Of a stretch of DNA of 64,000 bases, positions 47,827 to 61,600 are shown in pieces. The DNA is taken from positions 16,196,641-16,260,640 of the forward strand of contig CP034996.1 in the NCBI GenBank assembly GCA_004026145.2, given 5' to 3'. Below the pieces are notes generated by a model, which was not told where the DNA came from, did no database searches, and saw only the letters and a program-made list of their open reading frames with translations. Origin of the DNA: Takifugu bimaculatus (lineage: Eukaryota; Chordata; Actinopteri; Tetraodontiformes; Tetraodontidae). The translations under genes and the position numbers were made by a program. Every line of letters begins with the position of its first letter. Position 1 is the stretch's first letter.

Positions 47827-49255
47827 GGCTGCTCCTCTTGCAGGTCCTCTTGGTTTGCTCTCCTCCTTGGCTCAGCTCAGCATCTGAGGCACACTCGTCT
47901 CCTGAATGACATTAACCCCCCCCTCCCTGACCCACACACTCTCACACACACCCATACACTTAGTCTCACGTGTCGGACGACTCGGTGCCCCCACCCTCCC
48001 TAGTTCCCTGCCTTAACACAACCACACATCAGTGCACACACAGAGTGGAGGGCTTGAGGGAGCACTTAACACTTAACAGGGTCCACCAATAAAGCTTCCT
48101 ATTTGTCCTGACGGCTGTTTAGCCGGGGACGGGCAGACGGACGGAGGGTGAGCGATGCACGTGTGGATGTGACCCTCCTTGGGCTGAGACTCCAACCTTT
48201 GTGAGGAGGCAGGAAAACACGACACCACCAGCAGAGTGTGGGAGGGACAGGGGGAGGGATGGAGGAAGGATGGAAAGGAAAGCACAAGAATGAAATATAT
48301 TATATGAAATATTGAAAGGAAGACTGGAAATTAAATCTGACAGGAGAGTGTGTGACAAGAGTAAGAATGTATTAGTTAGGGAAATGATGTTCATTACTGT
48401 AGCCTTCCCTCAGTTCACTCAGCCCTCCCTTCATCTGTCTCAAATCACCGAGTTTCTTTGGAAAATAAGTGCATAAACCGTGCAAAATGGGGCTATTATC
48501 CCCCCCCCAAGTCAGAGAACCATCTCTGAGGGGTTTTGATTTGTAGATTTCTCTATTTTGCCGTTAATGGAAGTCCTCAGTCTGCCCTCTTAAGGACATG
48601 AGATATTATCACCATTAATTAGATATCGACTCGTGCAGAGTGCTCGTGACCTACGTCCAGCTTATTTCCTGTTATTCCACACAGTTGTGGCTTTTACAGC
48701 ATTGTTTACAATATCTATCCACTGTACATGCCTTCCAAACTTTCAATCTAATTTAACTCAATTGTATTATTTATGTTCCATATGACCTACCGTATTCCGT
48801 GTATGTGTTAGTAACACATCTTGAATTTGTTCCGCTTGAAAATAAAATTGCATCCTGTTTACGGAAACAGAGTCCTGCCCAGCAGATCTTGCACTAGTGA
48901 TCTCAGTCTTTAAGATTAACTCTACCAAAGTTCAGTTTATTTCGAGTTTTGACCATAACCGCATCCGTGATCTGGTTGCCATGGCAGCATTTTATGCTCA
49001 ATGACAGCCTGTCCCGTTTAGAGGAGAACGAAACTGACCTGACTTGAGGGTGCCAACATTCATTCAGGAGGGAAAGCCTCTCTTGAATCCAACCAGCCTT
49101 TGTCTTTAGGTCGCCGCACCACCTAAATGCCCCCTCTATATAGATAAAATAAACCAAAACTAGTGCGGGAAGCCGCAGTGCCGATCCCCCCGCAGAGGAC
49201 GTTGTGCTCGGAGTGCAGATCAGATCGAACAGCAGAAACATAATGAATAGAAAGT

Positions 49256-49312
49256 ACCCACTACCCACTGCCCACTGCCCACTACCCACGCCCCCCCCCC
49301 CCCCCCCCCCCC
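49256..49312. repeat. CCCACTR heptamer repeat followed by 22 C
   Basis: About 4.7 copies of CCCACTA/CCCACTG, then CCCACG and an uninterrupted C run. Confidence 0.9.
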
Positions 49313-49449
49313 TCCCCAGTACCCTCAAGGCACGCACCCTAACACTCCACAGTATCCGCGCACAGCTGCTGCAGGCACCTACCTGCCCCTCCGCTTAGTC
49401 GTAATTCCAGTTTATTCTCTTGTAGAGACGTGTGAAATAACGCCTGAGC

Positions 49450-49570
49450 AACAGTGCACCTCGAGGTGCGCGGCGCGCAGACGACGCGGCACCGGGACAC
49501 CCGCCGCCACCCGGAGGGGAAAAAAAGACCCTCTCAGCGGAACGTGACCGGTGCGCCGGAGGAGCGCAAG
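49450..49570. promoter_or_regulatory. CpG-rich patch, candidate stk32a promoter
   Basis: The densest CpG stretch in the spacer (CGAGGTGCGCGGCGCGCAG and following). It lies 1.6 kb upstream of the stk32a ATG. No TATA box assigned. Role inferred from position and composition only. Confidence 0.3.
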
Positions 49571-51565
49571 ACGATAACCTTCATTTTTAGAGGAGAGGAG
49601 GGGAAAAGGAAGAAAAGTGAAGTAAAAATGGGTTGAGGGAGTAGAGAAGGTGTTCTGCGCTGAGCAGTTGACCTCCACATCACCGCCCGTGTGTAAATGA
49701 GACTGGGAACAGGCGTGCGCGTCTGGAGAGGCACGTTTCACAGTCTGGGCACATTGAGCTGCTGCTGCTGCTGGTTGAATTCATTGGGCTATTCCATAGA
49801 TTGGCGGCTGGGATTTAGGAGCATCACACGGAGAATAGCTTCATATATAGAACGGTCCTTCAGGACTAACATTTTTACGGAATGTTCGAGCACCTTTGCT
49901 CTTTCCCCCAGCAGTTTCCGCTTTAAATTCTGGTTTAAAAATGTCATATGACATTTTGCCTCTACAATGTCAGGCTTGCTCGGTTAGTTACATGGATTAC
50001 AGCGCCTCCTACGGTCCTTTTGGACTTTTTGAGGGTGGTTAAATGCGCCTGAAGGCGAAGTGTTGACGGTCATGATGTGTCCTCTATTTAAATGAAAAGT
50101 ATGTTCACTTAAAGTGGGTGACATTAAAATGTCAACAGTGAAAATCTCATCCGAAAATGCAGTGAGATCTCCCTCAAATGGACATGTGACGTCCCCACCA
50201 TATTGACAAATTAATCAAGAATAAATGACGTGTGTTTGCCGCACTGGTGCTTTTGGGTCAGATTCCTGCAGTCTCATCCATTCATGCATTAATGTCGGTG
50301 GTCATCCGTCAGGCGGGTCCCCTGCCAGGTCAAGGTCAAACCAGCCTCGGAACCCTGGGACCACATATGCTTACGGCACACATTGCAAATATTCCCCAGC
50401 TTATTTTTTTTTTTTGGCCCCTCCTCAGTGACAAGACACTTGATGTGGGCCATCCATCTTAATACACGGGGCGGAAGACAGACTATCACGCGCACACAAA
50501 GAGGCCACACACAGCATTTAAAAGGAGGACAGCACCCTGTAGTGCTTCCTAATTTGCTATTTTGTTTTACAATGTATTGAACTGATGCAGGAAGTCGATA
50601 TTTCATTTATCAGTGTTGACTTTAAGGAGAAGCATCGCTCTCTTTGAGGCAATTTTTGCTACTTCAGTGCATGAAAAGTGTAACATTTTATATGGTTTGT
50701 CGTATGACGTCATGTTTAACTTAAAAGGAAGTGAATATCATGGGGACCCTTGTAATTCTTCAAGATGCTGCGCTTAAAAATGCTGGTCATACAGTATATA
50801 TTGGTTAAGATGAAAATACTGTCATCTAGTGGAAAAATCAGAATATTACGTTTAAAGGAAGGCCTGCGAAGGAATATAATTCATTTTAAAAAGCTGGGGT
50901 ACAAGTAACACGCAGTTCCTGTATCGAGTGGAAGCTAATGTTTTCTTCAAAATTTACTAGACTTTTTTTTGCTAAATCCAAGCATTCCACAAAAAAGAAA
51001 AATCCAAAATGTGTTTTGAAATTAGATCTCCAAATGTCACAAATTTGTTTTATCCTTACCAACAAAAAACTGCAATGTTTCTTCGATAAATATTTAGTTG
51101 CATAAATGGGGTTGAATTTTTCAGCTATGGGCTATACAGAATATTTCTAACCAGTTCAGCCATGCTCACCTGATGTCTGATGGCATCATGTCAGGATGAC
51201 TATCAGCCCAAATGACTTTACCTGTGCCTGATGATCAGACTGGTGCTCTGTTTAACAGCAATACATCTTTGGAATGTATAAGTGTTAATATACCTTTTTT
51301 TAAAGTCCAAGATTCAAAGAAAAATATATTCTAACAATATGAAAACTGTCTTCTGTCAGCTACAAACGTGCACAGGAGGCGGTGGTTTAGTTACAGCATT
51401 GTTCTGTACCTACTGTGAGGACAGCTCGTTAGTATGAGTTGCAGGGCTTGTATGGACATGCCTGAGTGTTTACTGAGGCGTCTTCTGGGAATTATAGGAA
51501 ACTAAGATTTACCTAAGATATCAACAGCATATCTAAAAATGTACTATTTAATACATTACAATAGA

Positions 51566-51690
51566 TTTGATTCAACTTTATTGTTATTGCACATGTACAG
51601 ATACAGAGCAACAAAATGTAGTTTTGCATCTAACTAGAAGTGCAAAAAGAGCAACAAGTGCAGATATAATATTAAGTAAATAACAGAACA
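51566..51690. mobile_element. retroelement-like fragment (uncertain class)
   Basis: TTGATTCAACTTTATTGTTA, then CACATGTACAGATACAGAGC and GCATCTAACTAGAAGTGCAA resemble a common fish repeat end that lies antisense to a LINE/SINE tail. No coding part remains. Confidence 0.4.
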
Positions 51691-51802
51691 ACCAGTCTCA
51701 TGAAATTAAAAGATAATTTAATATTTTGACAGTTAAATACAGAGTTTAGTTGCATTTCGTCTCTTCAGTATTTAAACGCTGAACAGGACGTACGTCAAAT
51801 GT

Positions 51803-51819
51803 GCCACTAGATGGCGCCA
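51803..51819 (+). promoter_or_regulatory. CTCF-like motif GCCACTAGATGGCGCCA
   Basis: Close match to the CTCF core (CCACYAGRKGGC plus RS). Lies about 650 bases upstream of the stk10 ATG, between two divergent genes. Motif only; binding is inferred. Confidence 0.45.
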
Positions 51820-52459
51820 CACCCCCAACTATACATATGAAGCGTTAACAGAGTAAAAAAAAAAAGAAAAAAAAGAAAAAGACTGCCGATATAATTATAG
51901 AAGTGAAACAAGATGTTAAAAGAATTTTCCAAAGTGAAGGAAAAAAGTTTTCAACCACTGTTCCACTGAGTTCCAAGTTCAACCTCCCTCTAATATCACA
52001 GCTGTTGGAGCCGTCAGAGGATCCGCCCAGCAACGATCCGGACATGAAGTCCTTTTCACCTCATCAGCGCCCCGGTGACGACGTCGTGCTCGTACAAAGA
52101 AACTACATTTCCATGACGGCAGTGGGAGGACTCGATGAACGAGGTGGGGCGGTTTTTTCTCCTCAGTTTGAAGCAACAAGTTGATGCGGCAGACAGCGCG
52201 GCTCCTCCATCGCGTCTGCAGCAGGTGGTCACTGTGCGCCCGGCATGAACCGCTGCCTGTGAATGGAATCACCGGACCTTCAGAGTTTGCACGGACGGGC
52301 TAGAATGACTTGTTTTAACTCATTCAAATAGCGTTTTCTTTCCATTAAACGTCCGGAAGTAAAGCTTTCGTCATTATCTTAAATTTCGTCGGTTCGTGCG
52401 TAATGCCGAGCGCCTAGAACTTTGAAACCCTCATCTTTAGTGCTGAGGCATTCGGAATC

Positions 52460-52618
52460 ATGGCTCTCGCTAGGTTCAGCAAGATTCTTCGTCTGCCTAC
52501 AATTGAGATAAAAAAGAAAGTCAAGCAGTACGAGCACGTCCACCGGGACGTCAACCCAAACGACATATGGGAGTTAATCGGCGAACTCGGCGATGGTGCC
52601 TTTGGAAAGGTCTACAAG
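52460..52618 (+). CDS. stk10: stk10 exon 1
   Basis: ATG preceded by GGAATC in a moderately CpG-rich leader with no in-frame upstream alternative in the family. Encodes MALARFSKILRLPTIEIKKK, then VKQYEHVHRDVNPNDIWELI and GELGDGAFGKVYK. Donor AAG|GTGAGA. Confidence 0.9.
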
Positions 52619-55600
52619 GTGAGATATCTGTTGCTATTACCCCCCCTCCATGGCTGTGTTAAAGGTTGCGCACCTGTCCGTCAGTCTTATTATGTCTTCA
52701 AAAAAAAACAACCTAATTTTAAAAATCCCTATTCAGTCGAATCTTTTTGTTTGTGCTGATCTTAAGCAGCTTCAGATAAACTGACCTTCAGGTGAAATTG
52801 CAGCGTTTCCTGTCTGAGATCACCTTCCTCAATTTCCAATTGTGGCTGTTTCATTTATATTTCACAGTTTATGGCCTGTAATTCCAGTTACCCTTGCTAA
52901 AACTCGCAAAATAAAATGATGCACTGGTTAAATATCTTCACACGAATCTCATCTGCACCCAACCCCTCCGTCTCCTCCATGCTGGGACCCCAGCAGGCAC
53001 CATGGGGGCTGAAAGCGGTCTTCATGAGTTGCTCCCATCCTCCCCAACAGCAGCTTCTTTGGCTCAGTTACTTAATGTGGATCTGTGCGCTGGTCAGTTC
53101 CCTCTGTGACGCCTGGCACAAGCGCCCTGTGTCTGCAGCGTCCAGCCCAGCACAGGGAGGCTCTTTGATGCATTGGGGGGGCCTCAGTGGAAGAAGTGAT
53201 GCTTTACCAGAAGCCTGAACAGAAACTGTAGTCAGTAGTGCGAGGACTCCACCTTATTTAGTCCCGGGATGTTGTTTATACTGGACAGTCAGTATTTATG
53301 CTCATTTGGTGTTGGGGAAAAAGTCCAAAGGTATACATTAGTCAAGTAAGCAGATAATGGAAAAAAGAAATTGAACAATTTTTTCTTAAAAGAAAGCTTC
53401 TGCTATCCTGATTTTCAGTGTAAATCCTGAGCAGTTTGGGCAAAAATAGATTGAGGAAGAAAACCTTACCAGACATGATTTACTTAAAACTTTATTCATA
53501 TATTCTGTTGTTTGAAACTTGTCCGAGGATTTTGTTCCTCGAGCCGTTTGCAACCGTTCCACTGAACACCTGCGTCTGTCAGAGGATGGCGGGGGTGGGG
53601 GTGGGGCAGGCGAGAGCGTACACAGATGACGGCCAACAAAGGAAACCGTGGGCTCGCATCAGGGGTGCAACTTCCTCCGGCGGCCTGGACAGCATCGGGA
53701 TGCTCAGAAAGCTGTCTGTGGGAGTGAGAGGCCTCGAGCACTCAATCGCACGTGTGTCACATGGTTGACGAGCCTGACTGGGGGTGCGAGGGGAAGGAAA
53801 CTCCCCCGTTACAAGTGACACTTGCCTGCTCATGGTCGACGTGGTCTGAAAAGGAAATGTGAATCAAGACATTTCTCTGCCATTTCCCAGATGTGGTTAA
53901 AGGGATGAAGGAGCCAGTTTGAGTCCTCCATCAGCCTGTGAGATAAGCAGCCATGTCTTTATTTCCTGCTCCTTTGGTGCCATTCACTTGAATCTGGCAT
54001 AGTCATATCTGACTCAAAATGCAGATATAGAGCTGGCGTTTAAGCCTAAATGTCTCCTATTAGCTGAATGATGTCATGATGGTGAAGGATTAGTAGCAAC
54101 AACAACACTGAGGAAGGAAAACTCAGTTTCATTTTCATTTAACTGTTACTTTAAATATTTAATTGATCTTTCAATATCTATATGTTGTCTTTATAATATC
54201 TCTAAGGCATCTTATATGTATTTTAACTCAAGGTATAAGCTACATTTTTATAAGTTTCTTTTTAGATTCAAATGAGAAAGTTAAGCGTCTTTTATTCCAC
54301 TGCCCGCCCACACGCACCCTAACCTCGTGTCTTTGACCGAACAATCTAGCTAATGCAGATCATTCATTTTTTAAACGCAGCCTCGTGCTGCGCAGCCTAA
54401 AGGGGAGGAAACAAGCGCTGACAGGCTGTTGTTAAAGTTCTCAAATTTACAGCGAGTTCTCAGGATTACAGCACTGCTGCCTGTGATCAACGCCACGGAT
54501 CCCATGTGGCACAGAGGCTCTTTTTGAACTGCAGTGTGGCCTGTTTGCACATTTCGGTGCACGCTTTGGAACCCGGGTCCTCCTATTGCGTATGTGTGCA
54601 GCTTCCCCTCGCTAATTAACAGCCCACGTGCCAACAGGTATCACAGTTTGCAGCCTCAGCCACGAGCGGTGTCGATCGCCTTGTGGATTTTAGTACTAGA
54701 TGTGCAAAATACAGTTCAGACAGTTTTCCCTTGGATTAAGGATCAAACTTAGTTATGGCATGGCTGTACTTCAGTTTTAGGACAACAGGACGGCCCTGTA
54801 TTCACAGGAAAATCAAACAGGTTTCTCCTAGATCGGTGAATAAGTAAGCACAGTTGCTCGTCTTGGGGGGGTGGCAGAGGTTCTAACATCCTCTTGGCAA
54901 AGGAAGGCCACAAGGGTAATGTGGAATGCTGTTATCTTTAGAAGAGTGCCAACAAGAGGCGAGGTGAAGTGACTTCACCACGATGTTTATCAGCGCTCCA
55001 GGGACTCTGGCTCTAATCTCAGGGACCAGCTGGGCCCCGCAATGGCTGATAGGAGCCCTCCCTGCTGGGTGGGTTTGGACTCGGCATACTGGGGGGTTCC
55101 CATCATGGGTGACGCTCGGAGACAGCTAAGCAACACAGTTTTTTGCCGATTCTTGTGTGTTCATGTTCAGTTTGGTGTGTTTCCTACTAGTACGCTTTGA
55201 TGCTTATCATGATTTTCCTGCCTCGCTGACCTGCTTTGAGCTCTCGGCCATTTTCAACTCTTCCCTCACATACATGGTGGTCCCCACCCATTTAGCTTCT
55301 GTGAGTGCACAAATTCTTACTTCCTGCTGTTGGAGTATTTTGCAAGAGTGAGAAAAAAACCTTGTCACTGAGTCGTTTGAATACATGTCAAACTAAAGGT
55401 GGAACGCCTCTTCAGAGCTTCGGCATGTCTTTGTGGACACTGGTTTTAAAGATTAACATTAACATTCTGAAATAGTCACATCACATTGGATAGAAATATT
55501 GCTTTCAATCCCAAATGGAAAATGTCTGAATGTAATTTCTGGGAATTGCTTTTGAAATAGATTATTACTCACATTCCCAATTAGTTCTGTGTATTTTGCC

Positions 55601-58600
55601 TGAAAGAAAAAAATCAGGGTCCAGAAACTCCTAGAATATAGATTTGAAGGTAAAAATGCTTAATGAATAAGCGTTGCCAGTAGATCTACTCATATAAGGC
55701 AAAAAAGCAAAACTTGGCAACCTCAGTGCTGCTTTTTGTTCAAAGAAGCAGCCTTTCATGACCCTGCTGTCATGCACCTTCATGTGATTGAGAGGTCAGC
55801 TTCACCCCGCGTGGAAGTTGGAGGTGACTGTTTTTATTAGATCCTGTGGGAGCCTGGAGCTGCATTCCCCCTCACAGACACATGATGAGAGCCTTTAAAG
55901 GTGGGGCTGTTTACAGGTTTATGATGGGGGGCAAAGGTCTGGCATACACACATTCCCCCAGAGGGAGGTTGGTGTGTGTGTGTGTGTGATTGTTAGGACT
56001 GTAACAAAGAATAAAGCTGGATATGCACACCAGCGTGTGGTCTGCTCTCTTGGCCTTGAGGTGAAGGGCCTGAGGGAAAGTGTTATTGTTGGTGACCGGA
56101 AGGCATTTGGTCCTGTCAACATTGTGATAAATTAGTCCACATTCCTTTATGTCTACAGTTTGAATGAATTATTTAATAAACTTAATAACACTCTATTGCT
56201 CTGTAGCTTTCTAGTTAACCCGATTGAACGAAACACTCCCAGAGTAATCATTAATACCTTTGTCAATACAGACACACACACACGTGGTCTTGCGAAACAT
56301 TCCCAGTTTGATTCCCAGTTCTGGGCCCGTCTGTTTGTACGTGCGTGTTTGCCCAGTGTGATGGCACATATGCAGTGTTGTATGTACCAACACACGGCAC
56401 ATATGCAGTGTTGTATGTACCAACACATGGCACATATGCAGTGTTGTATGTACCAACACACGGCACATATGCAGTGTTGTATGTACCAACACATGGTACA
56501 TACGCAGTGTTGTATGTACCAACACATGGCACATATGCAGTGTTGTATGTACCAACACATGGCACATATGCAGTGTTGTATGTACCAACACATGGTACAT
56601 ATGCAGTGTTGTATGTACCAACACATGGTACATATGCAGTGTTGTATGTACCAACACATGGTACATACGCAGTGTTGTATGTACCAACACATGGCACATA
56701 TGCAGTGTTGTATGTACCAACACATGGTACATATGCAGTGTTGTATGTACCAACACATGGTACATACGCAGTGTTGTATGTACCAACACATGGCACATAT
56801 GCAGTGTTGTATGTACCAACACATGGCACATATGCAGTGTTGTATGTACCAACACACGGCACATATGCAGTGTTGTATGTACCAACACATGGCACATACG
56901 CAGTGTTGTATGTACCAACACATGGCACATACGCAGTGTTGTATGTACCAACACATGGTACATATGCAGTGTTGTATGTACCAACACACGGCTGTGACAT
57001 CTGCCTTTACGTTTTCTAGCTTCCGTCAGGCTGCGGGCGGACAGTTAGTGTAGACAGATGGTGCCGCGACGCAGGCGGGGTTGACAGACGGAAACGGGGA
57101 GGTAGACAATAGCTGAGCAGCCTGGCAGATTGAGCGGTCAGGTAGGACCTCAGCACTGTGTGCAGGAAAGGATTTGAAAGAAGAAAAGAGATTATGTTTG
57201 GGATCAGACTGTAGAGAACAGTGGATAAGAAGGTGAAAAACATCCACAAACGAGTCCACGTTTTTCATTGCCCCCACCTCTGGTCTAACTTACGGTAATT
57301 TAAAAGATCGTTCCTGCATCATTAAACACCGACTGGCACCAATAACATACATGTAACAAGTGAAACTATGCAGATGGATGTGAAGCCAAGTTCAGGTAAC
57401 TTAGATAAGTGTGTTTGCACCCATTGTTGACTTGGGCAGATGTTTACATGGTTCAAAAGTGCTTCCTCCAGATCTACATTCCACACATTACTCCTCCAAC
57501 ATGAAATTCTTTTATGGCATTATCCTTCAGGCCACTTATGAGAATCATGGAACATATTGGCAGGATGATAATATAATATCATTTATAGGGTTGGCATGTG
57601 AACGAAGGTCACCACAACAGTGTTTTCTCTTTATAATTCAGAATATCATAAATCAAGCGACGACATGGCTCAATCAAGTTTGCTGTACTGCACTGCAGGA
57701 AGTGGAAGCGGTTCACCATGAGCCCAGATAGGGAGGGTCTGAGTCATTTCCTCTTCACAGCCTATAGTTCTAGTAGGATGCTCTCATAAGCAAACACATT
57801 TGCATGCTCGGCTCCCGCAGCCTCCGTGACGTAGTTCATTCCCAACAGCACATAAAACACACCACAAAAATGCTTCAGGCCGACTTCTTTGTCCGTCCTT
57901 TAGGTGGCCAGAGGTGCACTGCTTGGTGTAGTTTCGACTGTGAATCGACCGTGTGATCGACCGTGTGGCCATCTTTAAAAACTCCAGAACCTGCTGCTTT
58001 ATGCTCATGTTCATATTTGTTTCTGTGACACGATTGCCTCTACAGCCCTTTAAATGTCAGGAGGCTAAACATAAGTAAAACGATCCATCAGACGAGCATA
58101 AAACAAAATAACATTCCTAAATGTCGTACTTCTTAGCGATAGAGTTGGATCATAAGTAATGAAATGATGAATTTTCAGTCAATATTTATTAATGTATAAT
58201 TTAGGACACGAGGGTAAATGTTTAAACTATAGTCTGACCTGTTTGCTCTTCTGATATCAACAGATGTGTAGTCTGTATGCATATCTGAAGCCGTGGTATT
58301 CGGATCTTACAAACATGGTCCTGCGATTTCACATATGCAATGAAATTCATCCCATCTGCTCATTTGCAAATATTTAGCGCAGCCTGAATTTATGGACCCC
58401 CACATCCAGCACAGACGACCTGTGGAGGGTCGGCGGTGTCGATGGCACGCATCAAACTGTGATGGTAGCGGAGGAGTGAGAGTTTCTGGTCCCTCTGCGT
58501 CGAGGCTTATTAAACCGACTTGATTGATCTGTTGGCGGCCGGCAGGGAGACGTCCTGTTGACTCGCACTGTAGGTTACTTTGAAAGGGGGTGGTTTGCCC

Positions 58601-61600
58601 ACAGTTCTGTTTGCCAAACACACACACATGGCCGTGTCATATTAAGCTAAGGTAAAGAGGAGCTTTGCTGTAAGCCTGCACTGTTTATTCAGATGTCTTC
58701 CCACAGCCTCTGTTAAAGTGTCAGAACCCAGCAGTTTTGGGCTGATATGGTCCTCCTGTCCACTGGGCCAGACGTGTGTGCACGATGATTCGTGCTCTTT
58801 TTTCCCAACCCAAGAATCTGATAATGTTAAAGGTGCGGCTCTGTCTCTGTGTTCTATTTTAAATCTCGGGCCTGTGCTCTTGAAAACAAGGCAGTAAAGT
58901 TGTGGTTTTGTTTTCAGTGCAGTTTCCCCACAAAATCACACCCGACAACATTCAGGACTCTGCTTCCTGCACGAGGCTGCACACCATTTGTTTTCATGTG
59001 TTCCAAAAAGGCATGTTTTACCGTATGTTTTGTTGCTAAAAATGACTAGGAATTCTGTCTTAGTTTAGACATATTGATACTTTGTGGGGTTTTTTTGTGG
59101 TTCCTTCTTTTCATCCATTGCCTAAGATGGGTGTGGAGTTTCCTTTCCTGTTTTTGTCTCAAACCGGTAGTTTGTCGAACCTTATTCCAGTGGCCACGCA
59201 GCAGTTGGGATTCCCTCTTTCTAGAACAGTAGAAAGTCATCAAAGAACTTTATCGTTCTAGATTTGTTTGCATCACATCTTACAGATCGAGGTTGATCTT
59301 TGGGATTATGGTTGAAAAGAATACATATTTTTCTCAGGGGAACTCTCATACTCAATTTCTACATACGTACTGTATTATGTTGGTTTAGGTGTTCAGATTC
59401 ATTTCATTTGTTAGACATGCAAAATTTAAAGGTTATTCAAATAACTTCAATTTTGCTCCACTTCTCCATGTCAGGCCAGGAACAAGGAGACGGGTGTTCT
59501 GGCCGCAGCCAAACAGATCGAGACAAAATCCGAAGAGGAGCTGGAGGACTACATGGTCGAGATCGACATCCTGGCTAAATGCGACCACCGCTACATCGTC
59601 AAGCTGCTGGACGCCTTTTTCCATGACAACAAGCTGTGGGTAGGTCGCACAGACAAGCAACGCTCGTAAAACTCGTGTTGTCGTTCAAGAGAAAAGGCTA
59701 AATTTAGAAGGAGTACTTTTTCTCTTTGAGTAAAAATGGAATGCTGCTGTATCTTCACAATGACTGAGACATCATCTACCAGAGGGACCTTATCTATTAG
59801 CTAAATCTGCTATTTGGTCACACATCTTTAACCCTCTTTATATACACTCTGTGCACCAAAAATGATGTTTGTTCATCCATTTGCACTTTTCTCATAGCTG
59901 TTACCAGCTCCCTCGGCACGTAAATGTAGAATGCTCTGCAGGAAAGTAGAAAAACAGCCATTTATAGCTGTGTTTTCAGATTCACGGGGTGGTGTTGTTC
60001 TACTGTTGTATCATTACGAGAATATTTCTCTTCCAAATGAACAAACCATAGCTTAATCAGTCTGGTGTTGTCGTAAAGGTGGAGATTCATTTCGGTTTTG
60101 TGTTTTCTCACATTATTCTTGCCAGCCAGTGTAAAGGAACTAAAATCTAATGGGCCAAGAAAAATAGTGATCTCACATCGGGGGTTAGAGTTTAAAATAT
60201 CTGAGGAATTACAAGACAGTTCATGTCAGAATTATATTGGCAGGTTTTCTCGGATTTTTGGTATAGTGTGTTGCTAATACTGACATAAATGAGCATGTGT
60301 CTTATATCCGAGTCTGGATGGTGGATGTTTTTTTTGAATCAGGTGGACTGTGAGGCTCTCTCAGCTCGTGCTGATAAGTCACATGCACAAACATCCTGTC
60401 CCGCAGCATTCGCACCACGTGTTTCCTGCGTGGCTTCAAAGTCTGCATCGTTATCTTGACTATGACAAAAACGAAGGCAAACCAAGCTTCATTGTTATAA
60501 ACTCGCCAAACCCGATAACTAACCCTCCGCTCGGTCATCCGTCGGGTCCCCGGTAACCACTGGTCAGCGAGATGACGCACGTCAGTGCCATCCTGCCTGT
60601 GCTGCTTTCTGTACCGAGAAAGAGAAGAATAGAGGAAGAAGAACAGTGAGGCGACTGTTTGCTCGCTCGCAGGAACAATCTGGTCTTGAGTCTGTAAAAG
60701 GGTAGGCAGGCTGACAGCGTGAGATAAAGAAGGCCTTTAACAGACCGCTGACATCAGTGAACGAGAATGGAGAAAGAGGACAAAATCCAAAAAGATGATT
60801 CTATAATGTGCTATGTATAATTTAAAACTCTGTGGGCATGTCACATTCCGGTTGCCTCTTTGCCTCAGCAGGAGAGATGTGGACAAAGCTCGTGCCTCTG
60901 ACAGCGCTCAACCCACAGCTGCTATGTTCAGTATGTCCCCCAACGAGTCTGGTTGCATTCTGGCCTGCAGCGTGTCGTGCCTGTCAGCTGCCTGGCTACA
61001 GAGATGCTGTTCCAGCATTGACAGATTTGTGTGACTAAAAGGGCCCTTATGCACTCCATTTAATGTGGAAATAATTTGTTGTGTGCGCTATGCTGCAAGA
61101 GATTACCATTCCAGTAGGGCTTCATTTTTGTCCTGCTACACATAGCAAATGTAAAAGGGAGACTGTGAATTAAAACCGTCTTCTTAATTCGTGACAAATC
61201 CCAAAGGAGTTTGGTTTGTCCCTCTCTTTGTCCCGTCTCGCCCAAAGCTGCACGGCAACATTGACATTCCTCGTAAGTGTGCTGGTCTTAACCGCCACGT
61301 GACTGCGTGAGTGGAGGTGTGATCGCTCGGCTCCTTTCTCTCTGAGAGTCTATTGTACTCGGGATTCTCTCTGTCTGGTCTGAAACTCCGCACCCTGTCC
61401 AATACCTGAATAATGCTTTGACAGCGTTGTCACAGCAAGCAGTGATTCAGGCGTGAGATCACGCAGCAGGCATGTCTCAACGCCGCCTACATTCGACCTT
61501 TGGCCCTTTGGAATCGCAGAACGACTGTGAAACCCTGCAGTGTTAAACTATGTAGGGAAATTAGGGAGGATTGTTCCCATCCACCAGATACCATTTAAGG

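Larger units (their letters stand above)
47827..52459. other. divergent intergenic spacer stk32a / stk10
   Basis: Holds the presumed stk32a 5' UTR and promoter and the stk10 promoter. A CpG-rich patch at about 49450-49570 is a candidate stk32a start region. Also present are a CCCACTR heptamer array with a C run (49256-49312), a forward CTCF-like motif (51803-51819) and a retroelement-like fragment (51566-51690). I see no coding exon. Confidence 0.6.

Noticed and set aside
52916..53768. 100-110 codon frames in stk10 intron 1
   Set aside because: No family resemblance, no splice phase with stk10 exons and low-complexity composition.
36889..56991. Direct repeats as a CRISPR array
   Set aside because: The repeats are contiguous without unique spacers and the genome is a vertebrate.
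56153..57053. Reading frames of 224-297 codons on both strands across the 33-bp array
   Set aside because: They arise because a 33-base unit without stops stays open in several phases; no start context, splice link or family supports a protein.
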